NCBI GenBank assembly: GCA_037139415.1
Contig: JBAXGN010000021.1
Coordinates: 1-54,263 of the forward strand
From: Verrucomicrobiota bacterium
Lineage (GTDB): Bacteria; Verrucomicrobiota; Verrucomicrobiia; Limisphaerales; Fontisphaeraceae
DNA: 54,263 nucleotides
Reading direction: 5' to 3'
The translations under genes and the position numbers were made by a program. The notes below the pieces were generated by a model that saw nothing but the letters and a program-made list of their open reading frames with translations, searched no databases and had not been told where the DNA came from. This document shows, in pieces, positions 44,003 to 52,650 of the stretch. Numbering within the stretch: position 1 is the first letter of the stretch; each line of letters starts with the position of its first letter.

Positions 44003-45271
44003 ATGCGTCACGTTTATCTCGATCATGCGTCCGCCACCCCTGTATTGCCGGAGGTGTTCGAGGCGATGAAGCCGTTTTTCATGGAGGCGTTTGGCAACGC
44101 CTCCTCGCTGCACCAGCATGGATTACGGGTGCGCGATGCCTTGGCGACGGCCCGCCAACAGATCGCCGCGCTCATCAATGCCGAGTCGTCGGAGGATATC
44201 TTTTTCACCTCGGATGGCACGGAATCCGCCAATCTGGCCATTAAAGGTGTGGCCTATGCCAATCAGCGTCGAGGGAATCATATCGTCATTTCCGAGATTG
44301 AGCATCCTTCAATCATCAACTCCATCGAATTTCTGGAAAAACAAGGGTTCACCTGTACCCGCGTAAAGGTGGATACCCAAGGCTTTATCAAGCCCGAGGA
44401 TGTCCGGGCGGCGCTGACGGATAAGACCATTCTCATTGCGGTCCATCATGTCAACCATGACATCGGCAGCATCGAACCCATCGCGGAAATCGGTAAGCTT
44501 GCCGCGGAAAAAGGCATTCCGTTTTATGTGGATGCCGAAGCCAGTGCTGGCTGGCTGCCGATTGATGTGCAGGCCATGGGTGCCAACCTGATGTCTTTTT
44601 CCCCCCATAAGTTTTACGGGCCCAAAGGCGTGGGAGTGCTTTACCGGAACAAACGCGCCCGGCTGGTCAGCATCATCCATGGCGGGGTACAGGAGGGCGG
44701 ACGTCGGGCCGGGGTGGAAAATGTGCCAGCCATCATTGGCGCCGGGGTGGCGGCGGAAATTGCGCTGCGCGACTTGCCGCAGCGCATGGAGTTGACGGCG
44801 CGTCTGCAAAAACGGCTGTGGGAGAGTCTCAAGGCAAAGGTGCCTTACATCAAGCTGAATGGGCCGGAGCCAGGACCCGGACGCATTTCCACGACCCTCA
44901 ACCTGAGCACCGAATTCATTGAAGGCGAGGGCCAGTTATTGCTGTGCGATATGAACGGCATCGCGGTCGCCAGCGGTTCCAGTTGCGTGAGCAAATCCCT
45001 GAAGATTTCACATGTGCTGGCGGCGATTGGCATTGACCACGCCCTGGCGCAAGGCAACCTGATCATGTCCCTTGGCAAAGATAATACCGAGGCGGATGTG
45101 GATTACGTCATTGAAACCTTCGCGGACAAGGTCGTGAAAAAACTGCGCAACATGTCCCCGATGTGGGACGAGTTTCAGCGCGGCATCATTGACTCCGTCA
45201 TCAGCCCGACCGGCCACGGCAAATCGTTTTCCGAACACGCGGCCGCGGTTTCGGGCAAAGCCGCCCATTGA
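44003..45271 (+). CDS. iscS: Cysteine desulfurase, IscS/NifS-like, with variant active-site residues
   Basis: A 422-residue pyridoxal-phosphate enzyme that takes sulfur from cysteine. The start MRHVYLDHASATPV is standard. H101 (EIEHPSIIN), D177, H202 and K203 (SFSPHKFYGPKG, the PLP lysine) and the catalytic cysteine C328 (GSSCVSKSLKISHVL) are in place. Against E. coli IscS as I recall it, the conserved Q183 is A180 here (YVDAEASAG), and the IRFSLGR motif is LIMSLGK, so two arginines are lost. The C-terminal LRNMSPMWDEF matches the IscS ending, followed by 30 extra residues. It is probably still a desulfurase feeding IscU, but its substrate or kinetics may differ. Confidence 0.9.
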   Translation: MRHVYLDHASATPVLPEVFEAMKPFFMEAFGNASSLHQHGLRVRDALATARQQIAALINAESSEDIFFTSDGTESANLAIKGVAYANQRRGNHIVISEIEHPSIINSIEFLEKQGFTCTRVKVDTQGFIKPEDVRAALTDKTILIAVHHVNHDIGSIEPIAEIGKLAAEKGIPFYVDAEASAGWLPIDVQAMGANLMSFSPHKFYGPKGVGVLYRNKRARLVSIIHGGVQEGGRRAGVENVPAIIGAGVAAEIALRDLPQRMELTARLQKRLWESLKAKVPYIKLNGPEPGPGRISTTLNLSTEFIEGEGQLLLCDMNGIAVASGSSCVSKSLKISHVLAAIGIDHALAQGNLIMSLGKDNTEADVDYVIETFADKVVKKLRNMSPMWDEFQRGIIDSVISPTGHGKSFSEHAAAVSGKAAH

Positions 45272-45333
45272 CAACGTACTCGGGGCGATGCGTAATGCGT
45301 GGCATCGGATTGGCCATTTTGGTGTGGAACACT

Positions 45334-46374
45334 ATGAAGTTGAATAAAGAGACGGTGATGACAGCGCTTGGCACGGTGAAATATCCGGGCTTTTCGCGCG
45401 ATATTGTGGCGTTCGGACTGGTGAAGGAAGTCACGTGCGATGCTGGCGCGGTGCGCGTACACGTGCAACTCACCTCCCTCAATCAGCCGGTGGCCGATCA
45501 GCTCAAGGCGGAGGTGGAAAAAGTGATAAGCCAACTGCCGGGAGTCAAATCCGTTTCCGTTGACATCGCGGTGCCAGCTGCAGCCGCCACTTCAAATCCA
45601 TTTGACCAACAGGCGCGGGTGCCGGGCATCAAGCACATCCTCGCCATCGCCAGCGGCAAAGGGGGCGTCGGTAAATCCACGTGTTCGGTGAACCTGGCCT
45701 GCGCCCTCAAATTGTTGGGGGCGAAGGTGGGCTTGCTGGACTGCGATATTTACGGTCCCAGCATTCCCCTGATGATGGGCATCAACCAGCGCCCCTACAT
45801 CACCGAGGATGACAAGCTCATGCCGCCGATCAATCACGGGGTCAAACTCATGAGCATTGGGTTCCTGTTGGACAGCGACCAACCGGTGATCTGGCGCGGA
45901 CCGATGATCGTCAAGACCATCCAACAATTTCTTACCCAAGTGGCTTGGGGCGATCTGGATTACCTCCTGGTGGATCTGCCGCCAGGCACGGGAGATGCCC
46001 AATTGACACTGTGTCAGACTGTCCCGCTGGATGGGGGCGTGGTGGTGACCACCCCGCAGGAGGCCTCACTGGCAGTGGTGCGCAAAGGAATCGCCATGTT
46101 TGAAAAAGTCAATGTGCCGGTCATCGGCCTCATTGAAAACATGAGCTATTTTATCGCCCCATCCGGTGATCGCATTGAAATCTTCGGCCACGGTGGCGGC
46201 CGCGCGGTGGCCACCCGCAAGGGAATTCCTTTTCTGGGTGAAGTGCCCATCTACACCGAAATCCGGATTGGTGGCGACCAGGGTACTCCAGTCGTCGTTT
46301 CCCATCCCGATGACGCTCAAGGACAGGCGTTCATCACCATCGCGAAACAATTGCGACAACGTTTCGAGCCGTAA
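45334..46374 (+). CDS. Mrp/ApbC family P-loop ATPase without the CxxC motif
   Basis: A 346-residue protein. The start at 45334 (MKLNKETVMTALGTV) is normal for the family; upstream codons of the frame are unlikely. An N-terminal MIP18/DUF59 domain (residues 1-80) is followed by the Mrp NTPase: deviant Walker A SGKGGVGKS (107-115), DCDIYGPSIP, and VDLPPGTGDAQLTL. The family carries iron-sulfur clusters on a CxxC pair after the ENMS motif; here IENMSYFIAPSGDRIEIFG has no cysteine. It is the last gene of the operon, which supports a role in cluster delivery or in another nucleotide-linked step. Confidence 0.92.
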   Translation: MKLNKETVMTALGTVKYPGFSRDIVAFGLVKEVTCDAGAVRVHVQLTSLNQPVADQLKAEVEKVISQLPGVKSVSVDIAVPAAAATSNPFDQQARVPGIKHILAIASGKGGVGKSTCSVNLACALKLLGAKVGLLDCDIYGPSIPLMMGINQRPYITEDDKLMPPINHGVKLMSIGFLLDSDQPVIWRGPMIVKTIQQFLTQVAWGDLDYLLVDLPPGTGDAQLTLCQTVPLDGGVVVTTPQEASLAVVRKGIAMFEKVNVPVIGLIENMSYFIAPSGDRIEIFGHGGGRAVATRKGIPFLGEVPIYTEIRIGGDQGTPVVVSHPDDAQGQAFITIAKQLRQRFEP

Positions 46375-46399
46375 GCCCTTCAATCCACTCACGGTGGTT

Positions 46400-46491
46400 C
46401 ACCCTTGCCCAAGGGACGCGCGGGGAACCGCCGGTTTTGGAGTGCGTGCGGCAAGGCGGGGTGTAGGGGGCTGCGACGCCGCTTTGGATAG
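46400..46491. repeat. Dispersed repeat, copy C
   Basis: Contains GTTTTGGAGTGCGTGCGGCA, then AGGCGGGGTGTAGGGGGCTG and CGACGCCGCTTTGGATA. This is homologous to the minus strand of about 7152-7236 and to 6070-6148. It lies alone, without the matching inverted arm, in the 261-base gap between mrp and the small exported protein. Confidence 0.65.
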
Positions 46492-46635
46492 ACGCAAAAA
46501 CAACGCTTTGATTTTCCCTTCCGCTGAACGCAGGAATACCGCAGGTCACCATTGGCGAGACTCCGGGAACCCTCGCTCGTCATAAGCGGCGCAAAAGAAG
46601 GTTGAGTTTCAGGTTTCGCAAGGTATGCTGCGGCC

Positions 46636-47091
46636 ATGCGTTGTGGCATATTAAGCTGGGTGGTGCTGGGTTGGCTGATGCTGGCGGGTTCCGCGCAGGC
46701 GGACTCGGCCATGGTCATCAAGGTGCTCCCGCATTTCCTGGACCTGAAAGGACGGCAATCGCTTTCGCCCAGTCTGTACGCCCGGGATGCGTACCAGGCG
46801 AAGTTGCGCCGGGAGCACGATCAACGGTCGGCGCTACGATTCGACGTGCAATGGAAAGCCAGCGGTTATACCAACCTGAAATTGCGGGTGGAATTGCGCG
46901 GTATGAAAGAGAAGCTACCCACCCTGCGCACCCTGGAAGCCCCCGTTACCAAGCAAAGCTGGCTCAGCACGTGGACGCAACTGACGCTGGGCGGCGACGA
47001 TTACAAGGCTTTTGGCGAACTGGCGGCCTGGCGCGCGACGCTGTGGAACGGCGACCAAATGGTAGGTGAGCAGACGTCGTTCTTGTGGTGA
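46636..47091 (+). CDS. Small exported protein of unknown function
   Basis: A 151-residue protein with a clear signal peptide (MRCGILSWVVLGWLMLAGSA, cut near AQA-DSA). The body alternates short strands, with KVLPHFLDLKGRQSLSPSLYARDAYQAKLR and YTNLKLRVELRGM. There is no recognised domain, and no cysteine in the mature part. It is convergent with the pyrophosphatase gene. Family unknown to me. Confidence 0.7.
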   Translation: MRCGILSWVVLGWLMLAGSAQADSAMVIKVLPHFLDLKGRQSLSPSLYARDAYQAKLRREHDQRSALRFDVQWKASGYTNLKLRVELRGMKEKLPTLRTLEAPVTKQSWLSTWTQLTLGGDDYKAFGELAAWRATLWNGDQMVGEQTSFLW

Positions 47092-47104
47092 CGTTAATGG
47101 CTTA

Positions 47105-48760
47105 TTAACTTGCTTGCAGTCGGGCCAGGCAATGCGCCAGGTACGGCAGCAGTTGTTTCTTGCGCGAGACCACTCCTGACAGTTCGTAAATGCCGGGCTC
47201 CAATTCCGGATAATCAATCAGTTCCAGCACCTCGGCCTCCCCCGCCATGAGCAGCAGCGAGGCTTGTGTGGTCACATCCGTCACCAGCAGCGCGGCGAAG
47301 GTATAATTTTTTTGCTGCCGGTATGCCAACAGTGCCTGCAAGACTTCGGTTTTGCGTTTCCAGAATTGTTCAAAGCCGATCTCCTCGATTTGCGCCACGC
47401 TGAAGCGCCGGCCGCGCTCCACGTATTCCTTGCAGTCGGTGGCGACCGCCTGGGCTGGGGGCCGCGAGGTGAGCACCGATCCGGAGCTGAACAGGCTTTC
47501 CGTAAAGGCGGTGGCATTGACGCCAGCGCGGGCTTCCAACTGCCGGAGAATCTCCGCATCCCGGGGCGTTGAAGTTGGCGAGGTGAGGTTCAGCGTGTCG
47601 GAGACCAGGCCGGCCAGCAACAGCCCGGCAATCTCGCGGGGCAGCTCCACGCCGTGGCGCAGGAAGCAATCCGCGACAATCGTGCTGGTGGAGCCCACCG
47701 GTTCATTGCGGAACAGGATCGGCTGATGCGTGGTCAACGCGCCGATGCGGTGATGGTCAATAATCTCGATGATCTCCACCTCCGCCGCGCCCTGCACGGC
47801 CTGCGACAGCTCGTTGTGATCCACCAGGATCAGTTGGCGGTCCACCCTCTTGAGAAAATCCGATTTGGAAAGGACGCCCAACATTTCCCCCTGCTCATTC
47901 GTGACGGGAAACGCGGGGTGATCAGACTCCACTGCCCGCCGGCGCGCACCGGCAATCAATTCGTCCGCGCTAAAGGAGAGCATCTGCTCATCCACAATAT
48001 GCCAGACGGCCATGGCGGCGCGGCACAGCATGGCGGTGGTGGCGGAGTCATGCATGGAGAGCAGGAGGCTGACGCCGTTGCGCTTCGCCAGCTCCAGCAC
48101 GCCGCGGTCCACTTGCAGGCCGCCGGTGATCATGATGGCACGCACGCGCGACTGCACCGCCAGTTGCTGCACATCCAGACGGTCGCCCACCACGATGATC
48201 AGTTTTTCCGGCGGGAACTTCTCCAGGCGCGTCCGGAAGGCGTCCAGCGACATCGCGCCGATCATCAGGGTGAAATCCTCCTCGCGATCTGGCTCCACCA
48301 CGTGCGCCAGCCGGGCTTGCGTGGTGCGGGCCACGGCGTTCAGCGAGGCCCGGACCCGGCGGGAATCAAACAGCCGGTTGGGTGCCGGTAGATAATACTG
48401 GTTCATCTTGAACACGGATACCAGCCCCTGGCAGCGGCGTTGCTCATCGAGCACCGGCAGGGCGCGCAGGTTGTCCTCGTCCATGATGGCGAGCGCCTCG
48501 GCGACCGTTGCATCCGGCGGCACGCTGACCACGTTCCGGCGCATCACGTCGCGCACCTTGGGCGAGACATCGGCTACGAAGCGTGGCGCGGGCACGCCAA
48601 AGGTCTTGAGCACAAAATCAATCCGGTCATTCGTATCGCCACAACGTGCGGCGATGGCGTTGGGCATGCCGGTGCGCCGTTTGAATTCCGCGTAAGCGAT
48701 GGCGGAACAGATGGCGTCCGTGTCCGGATTCCGGTGTCCGATGACCAATATTTCATTCAT
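47105..48760 (-). CDS. Family II (Mn-dependent) pyrophosphatase with CBS and DRTGG domains
   Basis: A 551-residue CBS-type family II inorganic diphosphatase. The DHH metal-site residues are in IGHRNPDTDAICSAIAYAEF, LVDHNELSQA and EIIDHHRIGA. Between the DHH halves lie a CBS pair (residues 70-130 with DNLRALPVLDEQRRCQGLVS; and around 285-315 with HPAFPVTNEQGEMLGVLSKS) and a DRTGG domain (about 135-250). The C-terminal DHHA2 domain closes the active site. These enzymes hydrolyse pyrophosphate and are switched by AMP, ADP and diadenosine polyphosphates. The gene stands alone. Confidence 0.95.
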   Translation of the reverse strand: MNEILVIGHRNPDTDAICSAIAYAEFKRRTGMPNAIAARCGDTNDRIDFVLKTFGVPAPRFVADVSPKVRDVMRRNVVSVPPDATVAEALAIMDEDNLRALPVLDEQRRCQGLVSVFKMNQYYLPAPNRLFDSRRVRASLNAVARTTQARLAHVVEPDREEDFTLMIGAMSLDAFRTRLEKFPPEKLIIVVGDRLDVQQLAVQSRVRAIMITGGLQVDRGVLELAKRNGVSLLLSMHDSATTAMLCRAAMAVWHIVDEQMLSFSADELIAGARRRAVESDHPAFPVTNEQGEMLGVLSKSDFLKRVDRQLILVDHNELSQAVQGAAEVEIIEIIDHHRIGALTTHQPILFRNEPVGSTSTIVADCFLRHGVELPREIAGLLLAGLVSDTLNLTSPTSTPRDAEILRQLEARAGVNATAFTESLFSSGSVLTSRPPAQAVATDCKEYVERGRRFSVAQIEEIGFEQFWKRKTEVLQALLAYRQQKNYTFAALLVTDVTTQASLLLMAGEAEVLELIDYPELEPGIYELSGVVSRKKQLLPYLAHCLARLQAS

Positions 48761-48878
48761 AATTCTGCGCGCTAATGTGTCCTTGCATCAAGGACACATG
48801 ATATTTGTTCTGGATCTGCATAGATACCACTATTGCTAGACATTATTCTCAAGGCACTTATATCAGAGTTTCAAAGGT

Positions 48879-49997
48879 TTAGTCAGACTTCAGTCGAATG
48901 CGCATGATCTCGCCGGGCTGCCACAGGCGCATGCGCGGCCCCCAGGTGCCAGTGCCGCGCCCGACGATCACCGTCATGCCCTCCACGTTATAGCGCCCGC
49001 CCACCAGTGGATGCGCCAGTCTCACCAGGTAATTGAATGGCCAGAGCTGGCCATTATGCGTGTGACCGGAAAGCATGAGTCCCACACCGGCTGCTGCCGC
49101 CGTCTCGAATTGCGAGGGAGAATGCGAGAGCAGCATCGTGGCCCCCGGCGGGCGCCCACTTAATGCGCGTTCAAACGGTTTTCGGTTTGCCTCGGTGCGC
49201 GGCGTTTGCAAGTCGTCCACGCCAGCCACCACCAAGCCAGGCAGCACTTCAACTGCACGGTCCCGTAACACGGTAAAGCCCGCTGCTTCCATCAACTGCA
49301 CACTGCGTTCAAGTCCGGCATAAAATTCATGATTACCGGTGACCGCCCAGACACCATGCGGTGCGCGCAACGTTTTGAGTACCGGCAACAGTGGTTCCAC
49401 ATGACCAACGTTGCCATCCACCAAATCGCCCACCACCAGTACCACGTCCGGCTTCAGTGCGTCCACCTGTTGGATGACGTTCGCCAGCCAGTCCTTGCCC
49501 AACATGGTACCAAGATGCAGATCAGAAAGCGCGATCAGCACCATGCCCTCCCGCTCCTTTGGCAACCCGGTCAGCCGGACTTCATAGTCTTGAACGACGG
49601 GCACCCGCAATCCCTGCGCCAGCGCGATCACACCCAACACTCCCGCCATCACCAGCGCCCAACCACGCAGCACCGGCGCACTGTTGCTCCAGAGGAAACC
49701 GCCAGCAGTCACCACCTCGACGATTAACAGCAGCGAAAGCGCCAGAAATAGCAGGCCGATCCAGATGGCACCCACGAACTCCAACGGCGCCGCCACTTTG
49801 TGCCAGTGCCGGGCACCGAGAATGCGGGCCAGGGGATAAATCGTCCACAGGCCGACGGCCAGCCAGACCAAGGTGCGGCGGGAAATGTAGCCGGTGATGA
49901 ACGGTACCGAGGCGACCCGCCAGAAAACGTACAGGTGCATGGCGGTCCAAACACTCAGGACAATCACCAGGAAGATGGCAAGCCGGCTGGCATTCAT
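48879..49997 (-). CDS. Membrane-anchored metallophosphoesterase (YkuE-like)
   Basis: A 372-residue protein. The first 120 or so residues contain about four hydrophobic helices. The calcineurin-like phosphoesterase domain follows: ALSDLHLGTMLG (D-x-H), VVLVVGDLVDGN (GDxxD), AVTGNHEFYAGLE (GNHE), and MLLSHSPSQF with LSGHTHNGQLWPFNY near the C-terminus. It has the usual metal-binding residues. YkuE/LpxG relatives act on lipids or nucleotides; the substrate is not known. It is divergent from the PQQ-like protein gene. Confidence 0.9.
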   Translation of the reverse strand: MNASRLAIFLVIVLSVWTAMHLYVFWRVASVPFITGYISRRTLVWLAVGLWTIYPLARILGARHWHKVAAPLEFVGAIWIGLLFLALSLLLIVEVVTAGGFLWSNSAPVLRGWALVMAGVLGVIALAQGLRVPVVQDYEVRLTGLPKEREGMVLIALSDLHLGTMLGKDWLANVIQQVDALKPDVVLVVGDLVDGNVGHVEPLLPVLKTLRAPHGVWAVTGNHEFYAGLERSVQLMEAAGFTVLRDRAVEVLPGLVVAGVDDLQTPRTEANRKPFERALSGRPPGATMLLSHSPSQFETAAAAGVGLMLSGHTHNGQLWPFNYLVRLAHPLVGGRYNVEGMTVIVGRGTGTWGPRMRLWQPGEIMRIRLKSD

Positions 49998-50317
49998 AAT
50001 CCCTCAAGACGTCCTAACAGTACCGAGATATGGTTACACATAATAACTACGCGTACGATTTTCGAGTTTCGGAGGGTGATTTTCAAGTGTTAAGTTAATG
50101 GTGTTTCATGGTTCGCGCGGGAGATCGGCTTAGGCGAGGAATTTTCGCATTTTATTTTTCTTAGGCGTGGATTTGGGGGGTAAACTTGCCCGTTGACGGC
50201 CTTCGCCCAGTCTGTCAGGCTGCTGCCGTAATGACTGAGAGCAAAGCCCAATTCTCCCTTACCCGTGTAGCGACCACAACTTGGAAGGTCGCCAAAAAGC
50301 AAATTCATGTGACAACA
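49998..50317. other. Gap between divergent genes
   Basis: A 320-base region between the metallophosphoesterase start and the chosen start of the propeller protein. It holds AT-rich stretches but no hairpin, repeat or clear promoter that I can support. The upstream extension of the propeller frame (from 50186) passes through part of it. Confidence 0.5.
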
Positions 50318-52030
50318 ATGTCGTCTGGCTGGGTTCTCTTGTCCCTGATTCTCTCGGCGAGCGCCGCGGGTGCCGCAGATTGGCCGTCGTGGGGTGGAAA
50401 GCCGTCGCGCAATATGGCCTCTGAAACCGAGAAGGGACTGCCGGATTGGTATTCTCTCGGGACCGAAAATGGCGGTGGCGAAATTGACCTGGCCACCACG
50501 AAAAATATCAAATGGTTCGCCAAGATCGGCAGCAAGACCTTCGGCAGCCCGGCTGTGAGCCAGGGCAAGGTATTTATCGGCACTACTGGCGCTGCGACTT
50601 CAAACGCCACATTATTTTGCTTCGATGAAAAAAACGGGCGTGAGCTGGGGCGATATATTTGCCCGCGTCCGAAAGACAAAGGTGAAAACTGGGGAGTGTG
50701 CTCGACGCCGACCATCGAGGGCGAGCGCCTCTATGTGGTGACCCCGTATCAGGAGGTGGTGTGTTTGGATCTGACCGCCTGGCTCAAACCGTCTGCCGCT
50801 GCCGGTGGGGCGGATACCAACCGGCACATTATCGTGTGGCAGTATGACATGGCGGAGAAATTACACGTCGAGCAGCATCATGCGGCCAGTTGCTCGGTTC
50901 TGGTTCATGGCGATTTTGTGTATGTTTGTACTGGCAATGGACGTTTTCAAAACTCGAAACGGCCGTTTTATCCACTGACTCCCAGTCTGATTGTATTCAA
51001 CAAGCATACCGGACAACTGGTCGCGCGTGACGACGAGCAGATCGGGGAACAGTTATGGCGTGGACAGTGGTCATCGCCGTCGCTGGCCACGGTAAACGGA
51101 AAAGCCCAGATCCTGTTTGCCACCGGGAATGGTCTCTGCTATGGGTTTGAACCAGTTGATCCAGCGGCGCAGGTCACTCCCGACCGTTGGATCACGTCCA
51201 CACTGCGCGGCCCGATTACTTACTTTATTGATATCAAAAATAAAGAAAAAGACATCACCGGCCTCACGCCCGCAGAATACGCCAGCAAGTTTAATGTGCT
51301 TCCCGCCACCCAAAAACCGGCGTTGCCGCTGGAATTCCGTTATTCGATCGGCGTGCCGGCCAACACGCCGATTGATACGATTCCGACCGCCCAGGTGCCG
51401 GACGTGCCGATCCTGAAGAAGATCTGGTGGTTCGACTGCCTGCCCCCGGAATACCGGAATGCGCCGTTCTACGCGCATCAGATTACCGGGGATGGCAAAA
51501 AGCATCCGTGCGATATCATTTCCACACCGGTGTTCTACCGCAACCGGGTTTACGTGGCGATCGGCGGGGACCCGAATCATGGCCTGAAGCACAGCCGGGG
51601 TAATCTTGTTTGTATTGATCCGACCAAGCCCGGCAACGTCACCCAGAGCGGCAAAGTCTGGAGTTGTGACAACCTGAATGCGACGCTGACCACCGTGGCC
51701 ATCGCCGACGGGTTGGTGTTTGTCATTGACGAAGCCAGCGTCATCCACTGTCTGGATGCAGACACCGGGCAGAAATACTGGAGCTACGCCCTCAAAAGCG
51801 ATCACGGCATGTTAAGTTCCTCCCTGCTAGCCGTGGATGGCAAATTGTTTGCCGGCAAGAGTGTTCTCGCGGTGAGCAAGACGCTGAAAACGCTCGGCAC
51901 CATTGACGCGGACACCCCCACGTATTGCGGCGTGCCGTGCGTGGCCAATGGGGTTCTCTTTACCGTCCATGGTAAACGGTTATGGGCGGTGTGCGACAAA
52001 GGGGATAAAATGGCCGCCGGCAGCAACTGA
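50318..52030 (+). CDS. Exported PQQ-like beta-propeller protein
   Basis: About 570 residues from ATG 50318 (MSSGWVLLSLILSASAAGAA, a signal peptide); the ATG at 50231 would give a long basic leader. The N-terminus of the mature part, DWPSWGGKPSRNMASETEKG, and the repeated blades are those of PQQ-dependent dehydrogenase-like propellers: SPAVSQGKVFIGTTGA, GREL, STPTIEGERLYVVTPY, VCLDLTAW, DFVYVCTGNG and IHCLDADTGQKYWSYALKS. No quinoprotein cysteine pair was seen. In this setting such proteins often bind polysaccharide or another protein. Function unknown. Confidence 0.88.
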   Translation: MSSGWVLLSLILSASAAGAADWPSWGGKPSRNMASETEKGLPDWYSLGTENGGGEIDLATTKNIKWFAKIGSKTFGSPAVSQGKVFIGTTGAATSNATLFCFDEKNGRELGRYICPRPKDKGENWGVCSTPTIEGERLYVVTPYQEVVCLDLTAWLKPSAAAGGADTNRHIIVWQYDMAEKLHVEQHHAASCSVLVHGDFVYVCTGNGRFQNSKRPFYPLTPSLIVFNKHTGQLVARDDEQIGEQLWRGQWSSPSLATVNGKAQILFATGNGLCYGFEPVDPAAQVTPDRWITSTLRGPITYFIDIKNKEKDITGLTPAEYASKFNVLPATQKPALPLEFRYSIGVPANTPIDTIPTAQVPDVPILKKIWWFDCLPPEYRNAPFYAHQITGDGKKHPCDIISTPVFYRNRVYVAIGGDPNHGLKHSRGNLVCIDPTKPGNVTQSGKVWSCDNLNATLTTVAIADGLVFVIDEASVIHCLDADTGQKYWSYALKSDHGMLSSSLLAVDGKLFAGKSVLAVSKTLKTLGTIDADTPTYCGVPCVANGVLFTVHGKRLWAVCDKGDKMAAGSN

Positions 52031-52171
52031 ACTGATAGCACATCGTCGAATGAGGCGTAGGGAGAGTACGGCTGCTCTCCGGTGAACCCTCTGGACGAAT
52101 CGTATCCAACACCATCTTGGTAAAATTCAGCTCCAGTCCCATTCATTTGCCCCAATGCTTGGGTTATCTGA

Positions 52172-52624
52172 TCATGTGCGGGCCTTGCCGGTGATTGACT
52201 CCAGCCGGATCCTGAAAACCTTGGTCTTAGCGATGAGCTTATCGATGTACTCAAGCCCCTCTTTAACGTAGTCGGGCGAGTACTTCCTGACCAACAAGAC
52301 CAGGCCCTGTCGCTTCTCCTCGGCCGAGAGTTCCTCGACGAAGCCTGTGGCAATGGCACTTTCGTACTTGGTGCCGAACTTCTCGGGCAACACCTGTGTT
52401 TTGCCGACCACGCAAAACGAGGCTCTCGAGTTCGCTGAGAGAATATCGATCTTCTTGCCCTCCGGAGCACAGTGGAAGTAAATACTGTCCCCGGCCAGCG
52501 AGAAGTTCAGGGGAATCCCATGCGGCACACCATCTGGGGCTGCCATGGAAAGAACGCCGTATTCGGCTGATTCGAGAAGGCTTCTTGCTTCCTCGATGCC
52601 TATTGCTCTGTCATTACGTCTCAT
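52172..52624 (-). CDS. Pyridoxamine 5'-phosphate oxidase-like flavin-binding protein (NimA-like)
   Basis: A 150-residue protein of the split-barrel FMN-binding fold. It starts MRRNDRAIGIEEARSLLESAEYGVLSMAAPDGVPHGIPLNF, the usual opening of NimA-like proteins. IYFHCAPEGKKIDILSANSRASFCVVG is the FMN-contact region, and TKYESAIATGFVEELSAEEKRQGL follows. Relatives bind flavin or heme and some reduce nitroimidazole drugs. The activity here is not proven. It lies between the PQQ-like protein (convergent) and the metallopeptidase-like gene (same strand, about 26 bases away). Confidence 0.9.
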   Translation of the reverse strand: MRRNDRAIGIEEARSLLESAEYGVLSMAAPDGVPHGIPLNFSLAGDSIYFHCAPEGKKIDILSANSRASFCVVGKTQVLPEKFGTKYESAIATGFVEELSAEEKRQGLVLLVRKYSPDYVKEGLEYIDKLIAKTKVFRIRLESITGKART

Positions 52625-52650
52625 GGTGTCTCACCTAACGACTTCGATGG

